Below are positions 1 to 8,967 of a stretch of DNA of 64,000 bases, one piece after another. The stretch is taken from assembly GCA_964450405.1 (NCBI GenBank), contig CAYVCQ010000002.1:310001-374000 (forward strand). The letters run 5' to 3'. Below the pieces are notes generated by a model that searched no databases, had not been told where the DNA came from, and was given only the letters and a program-made list of their open reading frames with translations. The stretch's first letter is position 1; the number at the start of each line of letters is the position of its first letter. Source of the DNA: WRGT01 sp964450405. GTDB lineage: Bacteria > Spirochaetota > UBA4802 > UBA5550. Position numbers and translations under genes: made by a program.

Positions 1-57
1 TTCCCAGAGTTTATCTTCATCCTGTGCTTCATACTCTTTATACTTTTTATTATCCAT
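1..57 (-). CDS. Partial 5' end of a probable FliA/WhiG-type flagellar sigma factor
   Basis: An open frame begins with ATG at 57 and runs off the left edge of the window. Its 19 visible residues are MDNKKYKEYEAQDEDKLWE. A short acidic leader followed by a KLWE motif is how sigma-28/WhiG proteins usually begin (LWxxY at the start of region 1.2). A sigma-28 gene after flhG is also common in spirochaete flagellar operons. The gene lies 18 bp downstream of the preceding stop codon, so it is probably co-transcribed. Too little is visible to prove the family; position and the LWE motif are the only support. Confidence 0.4.
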   Translation of the reverse strand, partial: MDNKKYKEYEAQDEDKLWE

Positions 58-75
58 ATACACATTCCCGGAAAA

Positions 76-675
76 TTAATCTTTATCTTTACTCATCATT
101 GTTCTTAAAGCCTGAGCTATTATTTTTGGTTCATAACTGTTTAACTGATTCTCTACGATTAAATGTTTGCCAAGCTTTCCGCCTGAATTATGCAGCACGC
201 TATCAAGGCCGGAATCATTGACTGTCTGCATTTTGTCATAATCTTTTACAGTCTGAATTCTATCTGAATCTTTCACAGTCTGTAGTCTTTCATAATCCTT
301 TTCTGTGAATTCTGAAAATCCGGAATCAGGTTTGACCGATCCCTCATCAACCGGATATCCAGGAGATTCATTTGAATCAGATGGATAAGCTGAATCAGCA
401 GAATCAAAGGAAATTTCAACCTTTTCCGCTGCATCTTCCGGCGATCCCTTTAAGTTTGATATCGCTTCGTAAACTTCAGGTACAAATTTTTTTATAACCA
501 GAACAATTGCATAACCTACAATAAAAAAAACCGGAGTAATTATTAATGCCCTGATAAGTATCATGATGAGTGGAACACCACCGGCAAAACCTGCTAGAAT
601 TGAAAAAACAAGGGAAAATATGGCAAACAATACCCCGCTTTTAAATTCTACTCCTAATTCTCCAACTTGTATCAT
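76..675 (-). CDS. Conserved spirochaete flagellar-operon membrane protein, function unknown
   Basis: The product is a 199-aa protein with two hydrophobic segments near the N-terminus (about residues 14-32 and 36-61), followed by a long acidic, Ser/Pro-rich soluble tail. The tail contains three degenerate near-10-residue repeats around residues 128-156 (LQTVKDSD, IQTVKDYD, MQTVNDSG). It ends in a more ordered, probably helical segment (about 170-197, containing YEPKIIAQALRTM). I do not recognise a characterised domain. The gene sits between flhG and a probable sigma factor, where spirochaete genomes often carry a small uncharacterised membrane protein, so a motility role is inferred from position only. 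The ATG at 675 lacks a strong ribosome-binding site. Confidence 0.7.
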   Translation of the reverse strand: MIQVGELGVEFKSGVLFAIFSLVFSILAGFAGGVPLIMILIRALIITPVFFIVGYAIVLVIKKFVPEVYEAISNLKGSPEDAAEKVEISFDSADSAYPSDSNESPGYPVDEGSVKPDSGFSEFTEKDYERLQTVKDSDRIQTVKDYDKMQTVNDSGLDSVLHNSGGKLGKHLIVENQLNSYEPKIIAQALRTMMSKDKD

Positions 676-741
676 ATATTAAACCCGAACCGGTTTTCCT
701 TTATAAAAGTAATCATATCAACAAACAAATCAAGCCTTTTT

Positions 742-1617
742 CTATTCTTCAACATCTAAATTTGAATGGCCAATAAGATTTTTAATAAAAGAAGTGATTC
801 CGGAACCTTTTTCGTTCTCAATCTTTTTATTATTTATCCTATCTGCTATTACCTTAACACACCCTGAGGCCTTACAGCCTGGATAGCTTACTATAAAAGG
901 TTTCTGATTCCGGACAGATTTCGGAACATATAGATCTTCATAAACAAATCCCAGTTCCTCTACCTTGATATTAAGAAACTGACCGGCAATGTTTATTACT
1001 CTCTGCGCTACTCTTTTACCTTCGGCAACTGATTGTGCCCTGTTTACAATCAGCTTTATATGCTTTTCATTAGATTGAGAAGCTATAGCCTTTATTATAC
1101 CATATGCATCAGTAATAGCTGTAGGCTCAGGAGTAGTTACAACGATAACTTCATCAGCAGCCATGACAAAACTGAGAACATTCTGTGATATACCAGCACC
1201 TGTATCTACTATCAGAAAATCATCATTGGCAAGCTCAGAGATTGAACTTATAAATTCATCTCTCTGCTTTACATCAAGATTTGCAAGCTGCTGAAATCCT
1301 GAAGCCCCGGCAATAATCTTAATACCCTCAGGTACTTCAATGATAATATCCTTAAGCTTCTTTTTACCTTTTATTACATGATAAAGGTTATATTTCGGTA
1401 TAATACCGAGTATAACATTTATATTAGCCAGTCCAAGATCCGCGTCAAGCAATGTAACAGATTTTCCATCCTGAGCAATTGCAATAGCTAGACTGACAGA
1501 CAAACTGGTTTTACCAACACCGCCTTTACCGCTTGTGATTACAATTACACGGGTAGCTGATGGGCTATCAGTTTTTTTCTCAAGAACCAGTCTTCTTAAA
1601 TTTGCTGCCTGATCCAA
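742..1617 (-). CDS. flhG: FlhG/FleN (YlxH) MinD-like ATPase controlling flagellar number or placement
   Basis: The product is a 291-aa ParA/MinD-family P-loop ATPase. The deviant Walker A motif GKGGVGKT lies at residues 30-37 and DADLGLANINVILG follows near 58-71, as in MinD/FlhG proteins. FlhG works with the FlhF GTPase to set flagellar number and position. The start is a TTG at 1617, chosen because a perfect AGGAGG (1624-1629) lies six bases upstream and the reading frame fits. The basic N-terminus (NLRRLVLEKK) resembles the FlhF-activating peptide of FlhG proteins, but its DQAxxLR form is only an approximate match. The gene follows flhF with a 17-bp gap, which indicates an operon. Confidence 0.93.
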   Translation of the reverse strand: MDQAANLRRLVLEKKTDSPSATRVIVITSGKGGVGKTSLSVSLAIAIAQDGKSVTLLDADLGLANINVILGIIPKYNLYHVIKGKKKLKDIIIEVPEGIKIIAGASGFQQLANLDVKQRDEFISSISELANDDFLIVDTGAGISQNVLSFVMAADEVIVVTTPEPTAITDAYGIIKAIASQSNEKHIKLIVNRAQSVAEGKRVAQRVINIAGQFLNIKVEELGFVYEDLYVPKSVRNQKPFIVSYPGCKASGCVKVIADRINNKKIENEKGSGITSFIKNLIGHSNLDVEE

Positions 1618-1634
1618 GGGAAACCTCCTGGGAA

Positions 1635-3011
1635 TTATTCAATGGAACTCCTGATAATCATATCTACTATTTCCTCAGAATTAGCAATATGAATGTCATT
1701 TGGAACTTCCTGCCCATCCGTAAAATACGAAATCGGCTTATTATATTTATCGGCAATATCTATTACATTCCCTATAAAAGAAGTTTCATCAACCTTAGTA
1801 ATTATTACACTATCGAACTTCATCACATCGAATGCCTTAAAAATCTCTTTCAAATCACCTTTTTTAGTATTTGCGCTGACACATAGTATTTTTTCAAGGT
1901 CATATTCAACATTGTCAGCAAAACTTTTGATTTCAGAGATTTTCAGTTCATTATTATGACTTCTGCCTGATGTGTCCACCATGATTATATCCGATTTCTC
2001 CTTTGATATAACATCTTTAAAGTGTCTTTGATCACTTATTACATGAATTGGAATTCTCATAATTTCAGCATATTTCTTCAGCTGTTCTGTAGCTGCTATT
2101 CTATAATTATCAATTGTTATAAATGATACTTTTTTACCCTCACGCAAAGAGTTTATTGCGCCTAGTTTTGCCATTGTAGTTGTTTTCCCTACTCCCGTTG
2201 GCCCTATGAACATTACAATTTTCTTTTTGTTACCTTTTTTTATAGGTCCCGAGGTAACAATTCTGCTTTTTATCAGATCTTTAAGGCTTTTCTCTATTTT
2301 ATATTTATCCTTCTGATCTTCTCTGCTTATACTGTTTTTTACATCTTTAATCATGATTTCGCATTCTTCCGCATCATAATCATTTGCTCTTAGCATATCT
2401 CTGAATGGAGTAAAACATTGATCATCATCACATGTTCCAGGTGTGTGTTTCTGTCCCTCAAGGAGTTTATTCAGCGCTGTCTTTATATCATTTACTTCGC
2501 GCTCAATGTTTGTACCGCTCAATCTATCGGCTTCACTGCGTTCATTCCGATTTTTTACAGGTTCATGAATTTCCGCAATTCTTACTTCGTTTTTCTCTTT
2601 TTTAGGAGAAAAATCGTGAAAATCAGAATGCAGAACAGGCTGCTTAAAACTATTAAGATTATCATTTGCAGTATCAATAGATTTATTTATTGAATCAACG
2701 TTAAATTCATCTTTTGACGATGCTGCCGCCCTTTCAAGAATCTCCTGAACTTTTCCAAGACGTGTAGGTTCTTTTTTATCATCTACTATAAAATCAATAG
2801 TACTCTTCTTAGCTGCCTGAGCCTGAAAAGGTTTTCTCTCTTTTACAGCTGCGGTGAGTTCAACCACTTCTTTAGCAAATAATTTTGAATTAAAAAAACC
2901 GCCCTGCTTCACATATTTATGACTGATAGGGATTGCCTCATCACCGTGCTCTGTACGGAGTTTCTTCATGGCATCGTTGTAATTTTCTGCAGTTATTTTA
3001 AGATATTTCAT
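1635..3011 (-). CDS. flhF: FlhF, SRP-type GTPase of flagellar assembly
   Basis: The product is a 458-aa protein with the FlhF layout. A basic N-terminal B domain is followed by a low-complexity linker (about 80-190) and a C-terminal NG GTPase domain. The G1 loop is GPTGVGKTTTM (270-280), G3 is DTSGR (346-350) and G4 is TKVDET (405-410), as in the SRP54/FtsY/FlhF GTPases. FlhF recruits early flagellar components to the assembly site and is activated by FlhG, encoded next. The ATG at 3011 is preceded by an AGGAG-type site. The length is close to that of other FlhF proteins and all nucleotide-binding motifs look intact. Confidence 0.95.
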   Translation of the reverse strand: MKYLKITAENYNDAMKKLRTEHGDEAIPISHKYVKQGGFFNSKLFAKEVVELTAAVKERKPFQAQAAKKSTIDFIVDDKKEPTRLGKVQEILERAAASSKDEFNVDSINKSIDTANDNLNSFKQPVLHSDFHDFSPKKEKNEVRIAEIHEPVKNRNERSEADRLSGTNIEREVNDIKTALNKLLEGQKHTPGTCDDDQCFTPFRDMLRANDYDAEECEIMIKDVKNSISREDQKDKYKIEKSLKDLIKSRIVTSGPIKKGNKKKIVMFIGPTGVGKTTTMAKLGAINSLREGKKVSFITIDNYRIAATEQLKKYAEIMRIPIHVISDQRHFKDVISKEKSDIIMVDTSGRSHNNELKISEIKSFADNVEYDLEKILCVSANTKKGDLKEIFKAFDVMKFDSVIITKVDETSFIGNVIDIADKYNKPISYFTDGQEVPNDIHIANSEEIVDMIIRSSIE

Positions 3012-3056
3012 TTTACTCTCCTGAAAACTTTTTAATTATTTTCAAATTATTATATT

Positions 3057-5159
3057 TTAAACCTGTACTCCTGCCGGGAGAAGTGCAGATACTACTACAT
3101 TGACTTTTATATTTTTTGTTATCTCATTATAAGCAAAGACTACCGGAGCCGGAACTTCACGTTCAAGCAGTGCAAAAGTAACGCTTCTGATCTGCGGAGA
3201 AACGAGATATACCGGGGTGAAACCCATTTTGCTCGCTCTCTGATAAGCATCCAGCAGAGTATTGACAATTGCGTAGTGAGTATCGGGATCCATTCCAAGC
3301 ACTTTCCCCTCAATCCGGTCTTCATGGATGGAATTTCTTATTACATTTTCAATTTCCGGATCAACCGTAATTACAGAGAGTACATTATCCTCCGCTGTAT
3401 GTGCGCCGGTAATCTGTCTTGCAAGCGATACTCTCACATATTCAGTGAGCATTCCGGGATCTTTGGTATGATCACAGTAAGTTGCAAGAGTCTCAAGTAT
3501 TGTAACCATGTTTCTGATTGAAACACGTTCACGCAGAAGATTCTGAAGCACCTTCTGCATTTCTCCGTAAGACATCTTTTCTTCAATCTCTTTAACAATT
3601 GCAGGATAATCCTGTCGAATGTTATCAATGAGTTTTTTAACCTCTTCACGTCCGAGAATTTCATCGGCATGACGTTTGATTATTTCAGTGAGATGTGTTG
3701 CTACAATTGTCGGGCAGTCGACAACGGTATATCCTCTGCTTTCAGCAAGGTCCCGGCTCTCAGCATCAATCCAAATTGCACTTAAATTAAATACAGGTTC
3801 AATGAACTCAACTCCGTCGATCTTTTCTTTAATATCCCCAGAGTCCATAGCCATGAGTTTGCCGACCTGCAGCATACCTCTCCCGACTTCAACACCTTTA
3901 ATCAGTATGGAATACATTTCCGGTTCGAGTTCCATGTTATCCCGTATTCGTATTGGAGGAACGATAAGCCCCATATCAAGAGCACTTCTTCTTCTTATAT
4001 TGGTAATCCTGTCAAGGAGCGTTCCACCCTGTTCTGGATCCACCAGAGGTATAAGATTGTATCCGATCTCAACTTCGAGAGGATCTATCTGTATAAGAGG
4101 AAGAACAGATTCCGGTTTGATATCCTTAACTGACGCATGTTTAGCTTCACTTTCGCGATGTACTCTCTCCTCTTCACGGGACTGAGTAAGCAGATATCCC
4201 AGAGCCGCAAGACCGGCAGAAAGTAATATCAGCGGAATCTTCGGGAATCCGGGTATAAGTACTGCAGCGCCAAGTGCGCCAGCTGTGATATAGAGCGCTC
4301 TCGGCTGTGAAGTGAGCTGATCGGCAATCTGATCACCGAAGTTTTCATTTGAAACAGCGCGTGTTACTATAATACCAGTTGCCGTCGTTGTAAGCAGAGA
4401 AGGGATCTGAGCAACAAGACCATCTCCAATACTGAGTAAACTATATGTTTTCAGGGCCAGTTCAAAGCTTTCTCCCCTCTGAACCATCCCTATGATAAAT
4501 CCGCCTATTAGATTTATAAATACAATTATAATACCGACTTTTACGTCTCCCGATACGAATTTCGAGGCTCCATCCATCGCTCCATAAAAATCCGCCTCCT
4601 TACGTATCTCCTCTCTCCGGATCTTTGCGTTCTCTTCTGATATCAATCCGTTCGAAAGGTCAGAGTCTATACTCATCTGTTTACCGGGCATAGCATCCAG
4701 TGTAAATCGAGCTGCAACTTCTGCAGTTCTGGTGGCACCCTTTGTGATAACTATAAACTGAACCGCAACGAGAATAATGAATACAATAAATCCGACAACG
4801 TAATTACCTCCAACAACAAATTGTCCGAAGGTTTTGATAATCTTACCATCAAAGGCCGCGCCCTCAAGCAGAATAAGCCTTGTGGATGAAACATTAAGTG
4901 CCAGCCTGAAAACAGTTGTTATAAGAATCAATGACGGAAATATTGAAAAATCGAATGACCGGTGAACGAACATTACAATCATCAGAATGAGCAGTCCAAG
5001 CATCAGACTCACTGCAATTAGAAAATCGAGAATAATTGTCGGTAGAGGTATGATGAGCATCATTACCACGACAATAACTCCTAAGCCGACAAGAATATCT
5101 GTCTTCATCATCCAGGCTCTATTCCCGGGAGTTAATGATAATGTTTTTGCTTCAGCCAT
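3057..5159 (-). CDS. flhA: FlhA, export-gate protein of the flagellar type III secretion apparatus
   Basis: The product is a 700-aa protein of the FHIPEP family. The N-terminal half (about 20-325) is a series of transmembrane helices with a conserved cytoplasmic loop (ISEENAKIRREEI, then FYGAMDGASKFVSGD). The C-terminal half (about 340-700) is the soluble domain that docks export substrates and chaperones. FlhA forms the nonameric ring of the export gate in the inner membrane and couples proton flow to export. The ATG at 5159 has a GAGGAG ribosome-binding site. It lies between flhB (15-bp gap) and flhF (45-bp gap) in the same transcription unit. Confidence 0.97.
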   Translation of the reverse strand: MAEAKTLSLTPGNRAWMMKTDILVGLGVIVVVMMLIIPLPTIILDFLIAVSLMLGLLILMIVMFVHRSFDFSIFPSLILITTVFRLALNVSSTRLILLEGAAFDGKIIKTFGQFVVGGNYVVGFIVFIILVAVQFIVITKGATRTAEVAARFTLDAMPGKQMSIDSDLSNGLISEENAKIRREEIRKEADFYGAMDGASKFVSGDVKVGIIIVFINLIGGFIIGMVQRGESFELALKTYSLLSIGDGLVAQIPSLLTTTATGIIVTRAVSNENFGDQIADQLTSQPRALYITAGALGAAVLIPGFPKIPLILLSAGLAALGYLLTQSREEERVHRESEAKHASVKDIKPESVLPLIQIDPLEVEIGYNLIPLVDPEQGGTLLDRITNIRRRSALDMGLIVPPIRIRDNMELEPEMYSILIKGVEVGRGMLQVGKLMAMDSGDIKEKIDGVEFIEPVFNLSAIWIDAESRDLAESRGYTVVDCPTIVATHLTEIIKRHADEILGREEVKKLIDNIRQDYPAIVKEIEEKMSYGEMQKVLQNLLRERVSIRNMVTILETLATYCDHTKDPGMLTEYVRVSLARQITGAHTAEDNVLSVITVDPEIENVIRNSIHEDRIEGKVLGMDPDTHYAIVNTLLDAYQRASKMGFTPVYLVSPQIRSVTFALLEREVPAPVVFAYNEITKNIKVNVVVSALLPAGVQV

Positions 5160-5174
5160 TTTTAATACTCCTCA

Positions 5175-6332
5175 TCATATTGCTCTCTTAAATCTGTTTT
5201 CTCTTTTATATAGCTCGGCATAGACAAATGATACTGCACGGAAAAGATCATCCGGAATTATGTCTCCTACTTCAACGCTTTTATAAAGCTCCTGAGCAAG
5301 CGGTCTGTTCTCTATAAGTTCAATACCATTTTCTTTCGCGATCTCTCTTATTTTAAGAGCCATGCTGTCAACTCCCTTGGCAATAACAGAAGGTGCATCC
5401 ATTGTATCTCTATCGTACCTTAGAGCTACTGCGTAGTGTGTCGGGTTTGTGACGACAACATCGGCCTTAGGTACTTCCCTTATCATATTTTTCATTACAA
5501 TTTCACGCTGCATCTCACGCATTCTCTGCCTGACATGAGGGTCACCCATTGATTCCTTTAACTCCTCTTTCATTTCCTGCTTGCTCATCTTTAATGATTC
5601 CATAAATTCACTTCTTTGAAAGAAGTAATCAGGTACCGCAAGCGCCATGAGAAGAACCGTACTCCATATTACAATTTTGAAACCGGTATAAAGTATATTT
5701 GTCATAGCAAGTGCTATAGATATATCAGGAGTCTTTAATATCTCATCCAGATCACCTTTTATAATCAGGAATGAGACAAATCCGATAAAAACAACCTTGG
5801 TAATTGACTTTAATAGATTTGCAAATATCTGTTTTGAGAAAAAAATCTTCTTCATTATCGATCCCGGATCGAGTTTCATCTTGCTCCAGTCGAGCTGAAG
5901 AGGATGAGTTGATATCTGGAAACCGACCTGTGAAACTTCTCCGATTATTGCTCCGATATTCGTAGCAAGAAATATCGGGAAAAGAAGTTTAGCACATTCA
6001 AAAATCAGTTTCAGCATTTCAAGTTCAAGCCAGCGGGTTGTAATTGTCTGTCCGGCGAATGACGTTAAATAAAACTTTGTTATTTTCGCCATTGAGTCAT
6101 ACATCCACGAACTGAAAACTAAAAGCACCATGCAGCCGGCAATTACTACTATGGCCTGTGGCAGCTCCTGAGTCTTAACAACCTGACCCTTCTCTCTTGC
6201 CTCACGAATCTTCTTTTCGGTAGGCTCTTCTGTTCTCCCTTCATCTTCAGCAGCAAAGAGCTGAAGATCAAATCTGAATTCAACATTCAGATCACTCGTT
6301 TCAGGATAATTTTTTCTCAGGTATTCCAGCAT
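5175..6332 (-). CDS. flhB: FlhB, substrate-specificity switch of the flagellar export apparatus
   Basis: The product is a 385-aa protein with four N-terminal transmembrane helices and a cytoplasmic domain carrying the autocleavage motif NPTH (about 296-299 from this start). Cleavage between N and P switches export from rod/hook to filament substrates. The sequence RTEEPTEKKIREAREKGQ near the N-terminus is typical of the family. A longer frame starts at a TTG at 6353 inside fliR but has no ribosome-binding site. The ATG at 6332 is preceded by TAGGA, formed where fliR stops, and gives the usual family length, so I chose it. Confidence 0.95.
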   Translation of the reverse strand: MLEYLRKNYPETSDLNVEFRFDLQLFAAEDEGRTEEPTEKKIREAREKGQVVKTQELPQAIVVIAGCMVLLVFSSWMYDSMAKITKFYLTSFAGQTITTRWLELEMLKLIFECAKLLFPIFLATNIGAIIGEVSQVGFQISTHPLQLDWSKMKLDPGSIMKKIFFSKQIFANLLKSITKVVFIGFVSFLIIKGDLDEILKTPDISIALAMTNILYTGFKIVIWSTVLLMALAVPDYFFQRSEFMESLKMSKQEMKEELKESMGDPHVRQRMREMQREIVMKNMIREVPKADVVVTNPTHYAVALRYDRDTMDAPSVIAKGVDSMALKIREIAKENGIELIENRPLAQELYKSVEVGDIIPDDLFRAVSFVYAELYKRENRFKRAI

Positions 6333-6340
6333 ATTTATTC

Positions 6341-7117
6341 CTAAACAGGCCAATGCTGCAGAACGCCGGTGAGAAGCTTAAAACTTCTCTCAATAGCTAC
6401 CTGCATTATTCTAATGATAAGGGGAGAGGTAAGTGCCAGCAGACCAAATCCCGCAATTATCTGAAACGGAAACCCGAACATCATAATATTCATCTGTGGT
6501 GCCGCCTTGGCAAGGACACCCATACTTACTGTAATTAAAAAAGCTGTGGCCACAATGGGAAATGATATTTTTAAAGCCACAATAAACATTCCGCTGAATG
6601 AATAGACAAGATACTTAAGAAAACCGCCTGTTGCTGTTCTGCTCATACTAAACCCCGGAACAAGCTCAAAGGATCTGCATATTGCTTCTATTAAAAAATG
6701 ATGACCATCGATTGCAAGAAAAACAATTAAACCTACAAAGTTTTTCAGCTGACCAATTAGAGGAACTGAAACCTGACCAACAGGGTCAAGAACCTCATTT
6801 ATACCAAAACCGATCTGAGCAGCATAATACTGGGCAGATAACTGAAAGGATGTAAAAATTATTGAAACTAAAAAACCAATATATATCCCTACCATGGCCT
6901 CCTGGAGGACAAGAAGGTAATAGATTCCCATATTTCCGGGAACCTTTATTGTCGATGATATTACCGGAAAAATAACCAGTGTAATAAAGAAAGAAAGTAA
7001 AGCCTTCATTCTAAATGGAATAACCCCACTTGAAAAAAATGGGGCTATCATTATCATGGCATTTATTCTTACCAGGATCAGGAAGAACGCCTGAAAATTA
7101 TTAACAAAATATTCCAT
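6341..7117 (-). CDS. fliR: FliR, flagellar export-gate membrane protein
   Basis: The product is a 258-aa, strongly hydrophobic protein with about six transmembrane segments and the family features GFGINEVLDP near residue 103 and the C-terminal segment FGLLALTSPLIIRIM. FliR joins FliP and FliQ in the helical export-gate core of the flagellar basal body. It follows fliQ with a 12-bp gap, and its stop codon lies just upstream of the flhB start. The length is normal for FliR. Confidence 0.95.
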   Translation of the reverse strand: MEYFVNNFQAFFLILVRINAMIMIAPFFSSGVIPFRMKALLSFFITLVIFPVISSTIKVPGNMGIYYLLVLQEAMVGIYIGFLVSIIFTSFQLSAQYYAAQIGFGINEVLDPVGQVSVPLIGQLKNFVGLIVFLAIDGHHFLIEAICRSFELVPGFSMSRTATGGFLKYLVYSFSGMFIVALKISFPIVATAFLITVSMGVLAKAAPQMNIMMFGFPFQIIAGFGLLALTSPLIIRIMQVAIERSFKLLTGVLQHWPV

Positions 7118-7129
7118 TAATCTTTTATC

Positions 7130-7402
7130 TCACCCTGCTCCGATTTTCCCGATAAGTGCAAAAATATTATTGGTATAAGCAATTATTACACGAATCATCC
7201 ATGAACCGAATAATATAATTGTAATAAATATCGCCACCATCTTAGGTACAAATGTTAATGTCTGTTCCTGTATTGATGTTGTAGTCTGTATAATCGAAAC
7301 TATAAGACCTACAAACATACCTACTCCAAGTACCGGAGCTGAAACTATCAGCACCGTCATCAGTGATTCTCTCAGTATTTTAATTACAAGTATATCGGTC
7401 AT
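7130..7402 (-). CDS. fliQ: FliQ, flagellar export-gate membrane protein
   Basis: The product is a 90-aa protein with two transmembrane helices and the FliQ signature GLIVSIIQTTTSIQEQTLTF, followed by PKMVAIF. This small subunit packs around FliP and FliR in the export gate. The ATG at 7402 has a GAGGAT site just upstream and the gap to fliP is only 14 bp. The protein has the standard size for the family. Confidence 0.96.
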   Translation of the reverse strand: MTDILVIKILRESLMTVLIVSAPVLGVGMFVGLIVSIIQTTTSIQEQTLTFVPKMVAIFITIILFGSWMIRVIIAYTNNIFALIGKIGAG

Positions 7403-7416
7403 ATAATCCTCACGCG

Positions 7417-8193
7417 CTATTTAAACGATCTTACCAGTTCGTAAATCAGCAGGTTCCATCCATCAATAAGTATAAAAAGAATAAGTTTAAAAGGGAGAGA
7501 GATCATTACAGGAGGGAGCATGATCATCCCCATTGCCATGAGTACACTGGCAACTATCATATCAATAACGATGAATGGCATAAAGAGAAAAACCCCGATT
7601 TCGAATGCAATTTTAAGTTCACTGATCATAAATGCCGGTATAAGACAATAAGAAGGTATATCATTTTTGTTTTTCGGTTTTTCTATTTTAGATAGTTTAA
7701 TAAAAAGAGCTATATCCTTTTCACGGGTCTGTCTGAACATAAAATCACGGAGAGGAGCCATCCCTTTGTCGTAAAACTGCTGATTGGATATCTGTCCGTT
7801 CAGATAAGGCTGAAGTGCCTTATCATTCATCTCGGTAAAAGTCGGGGCCATGATAAAGAAAGTAAGAAAAAGTGAAAGACCCACGATCACCTGGTTAGGC
7901 GGCATCTGCTGCAGGGAAAGAGCTCTCTTGACAAAATCAAGTACAATGACAACACGTGTAAATGCAGTGGTCATAATTATGATTGAAGGAGCAAGCGTTA
8001 ATATCGACAGCAGAAAAAGTATCTGAAGACTTAGAGCTACATCTTTCGGACCTTTTGCTGATGTTATATCAAAGGCTATTTTCGGTATAGGCATTGTTAC
8101 ACCACCGGCATTCTGTGCAAAAAGATATGCCGGAAAACATACCAGTACAAATACAAATAGATAAAAATACTTCTTATTCATCATCATTTCCAT
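7417..8193 (-). CDS. fliP: FliP, flagellar export-gate protein with cleavable signal
   Basis: The product is a 258-aa protein starting with a hydrophobic signal-like segment that ends near AYLFAQNAGG. It then carries the conserved FliP core (TAFTRVVIVLDFVKRALS, MPPNQVIVGLSLFLTFF) and the C-terminal signature SVLMAMGMIMLPPVMISLP. FliP forms the five-subunit core of the export gate and is unusual in this apparatus in having a signal sequence. The first ATG (8193) lies inside the end of fliO, giving a 20-bp overlap. Several ATG codons follow within four residues, so the exact start could be up to 12 bases later. Confidence 0.95.
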   Translation of the reverse strand: MEMMMNKKYFYLFVFVLVCFPAYLFAQNAGGVTMPIPKIAFDITSAKGPKDVALSLQILFLLSILTLAPSIIIMTTAFTRVVIVLDFVKRALSLQQMPPNQVIVGLSLFLTFFIMAPTFTEMNDKALQPYLNGQISNQQFYDKGMAPLRDFMFRQTREKDIALFIKLSKIEKPKNKNDIPSYCLIPAFMISELKIAFEIGVFLFMPFIVIDMIVASVLMAMGMIMLPPVMISLPFKLILFILIDGWNLLIYELVRSFK

Positions 8194-8908
8194 TTAAATT
8201 TTTTAAACGGCTTTTCTGTTTATTAAGATAACTCATGTCGAACTCTTTCTGAGAAATTTCCTGAACTGTGGGCTTTTTGAATCCATGAACTCTTTTTTCA
8301 TTTATTTTCCCGATAACCCATCCAACCTGGCCTACGACAAACTCCTGAAAATTTGCTCCCTGAACAGGAGTTGTCCTTGAGCTGAGAAGTCTTATACGGT
8401 CAATATCCTCTCTATCCTTGATCTCTGTTAAAAGGTTAATACTGCTGTCAGAAACTCCCAGGAGAAAAACCTTTCCTGCGACATCAATAATCTGAACAAA
8501 TTTATTTGTTCCAAGAGAAACAGTTGATAGAACCTGTATTGCTCCCTGACCCGATACATTCAATCCGGCCTTTTGAGAAACAAACTTGAAAAACATATAA
8601 AATCCGCCTGCGAAGAGAGCAAGAACCAGGATTGTTTTAATAATCATCCAGACTGCGGATTCCTCTTCAACCTTCGGTTTAAAATCCTCTTCTACAAAGC
8701 CTTCTCCCGGCATTGCATTATTATTCACTGCCGGAGTTTTAGCTGTATTATTTACTTCCTGAGTATCCGACGCTTTGCTCTGGGCATAAACGGGCAATGA
8801 TGAAAATATTGACGCAACGAACAGAACTGAAATAATAAAAAACGGTAGAAAAAAAGCTAAACTTACTTTTTTCTCCGCCCGATAAGATATTGAAGTATTA
8901 TGTCTCAT
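8174..8908 (-). CDS. fliO: FliO/FliZ-type flagellar biosynthesis membrane protein
   Basis: The product is a 244-aa protein with an N-terminal hydrophobic segment, a low-complexity periplasmic stretch, one clear transmembrane helix (WMIIKTILVLALFAGGFYMF) and a cytoplasmic domain containing VLSTVSLGTNKFVQIIDVAG and VFLLGVSDSSINLL, typical of FliO. It stabilises assembly of the FliP ring. An upstream ATG at 8950 is in frame but lies inside a terminator-like hairpin (8922-8955). I therefore prefer the ATG at 8908, with a modest GGGAAA upstream. It is called fliZ in Borrelia and Treponema, where it holds the same position before fliP. Confidence 0.88.
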   Translation of the reverse strand: MRHNTSISYRAEKKVSLAFFLPFFIISVLFVASIFSSLPVYAQSKASDTQEVNNTAKTPAVNNNAMPGEGFVEEDFKPKVEEESAVWMIIKTILVLALFAGGFYMFFKFVSQKAGLNVSGQGAIQVLSTVSLGTNKFVQIIDVAGKVFLLGVSDSSINLLTEIKDREDIDRIRLLSSRTTPVQGANFQEFVVGQVGWVIGKINEKRVHGFKKPTVQEISQKEFDMSYLNKQKSRLKNLNGNDDE

Positions 8909-8921
8909 AATTTCCCGTATT

Positions 8922-8955
8922 AAAAAAAAATAATGGCGCACGCTTCGCATGCGCC
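8922..8955 (-). terminator. Intrinsic-terminator-like hairpin between fliY and fliO
   Basis: On the minus strand GGCGCATGC, loop GAA, GCGTGCGCC forms a 9-bp stem (8935-8955) with a single G-U pair. It is followed by ATTATTTTTTTTT. A stem of this GC content with a U tract is what an intrinsic terminator looks like. It lies 13 bp after the fliY stop codon and before the preferred fliO start, inside an otherwise continuous operon, so it may attenuate expression rather than end it. Confidence 0.6.
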
Positions 8956-8967
8956 TGGAGCTTCATT

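Noticed and set aside
3676..4185. 169-codon plus-strand frame opposite flhA
   Set aside because: It is a shadow frame of flhA; the Ser/Ile/Arg-rich composition is that of an antisense reading.
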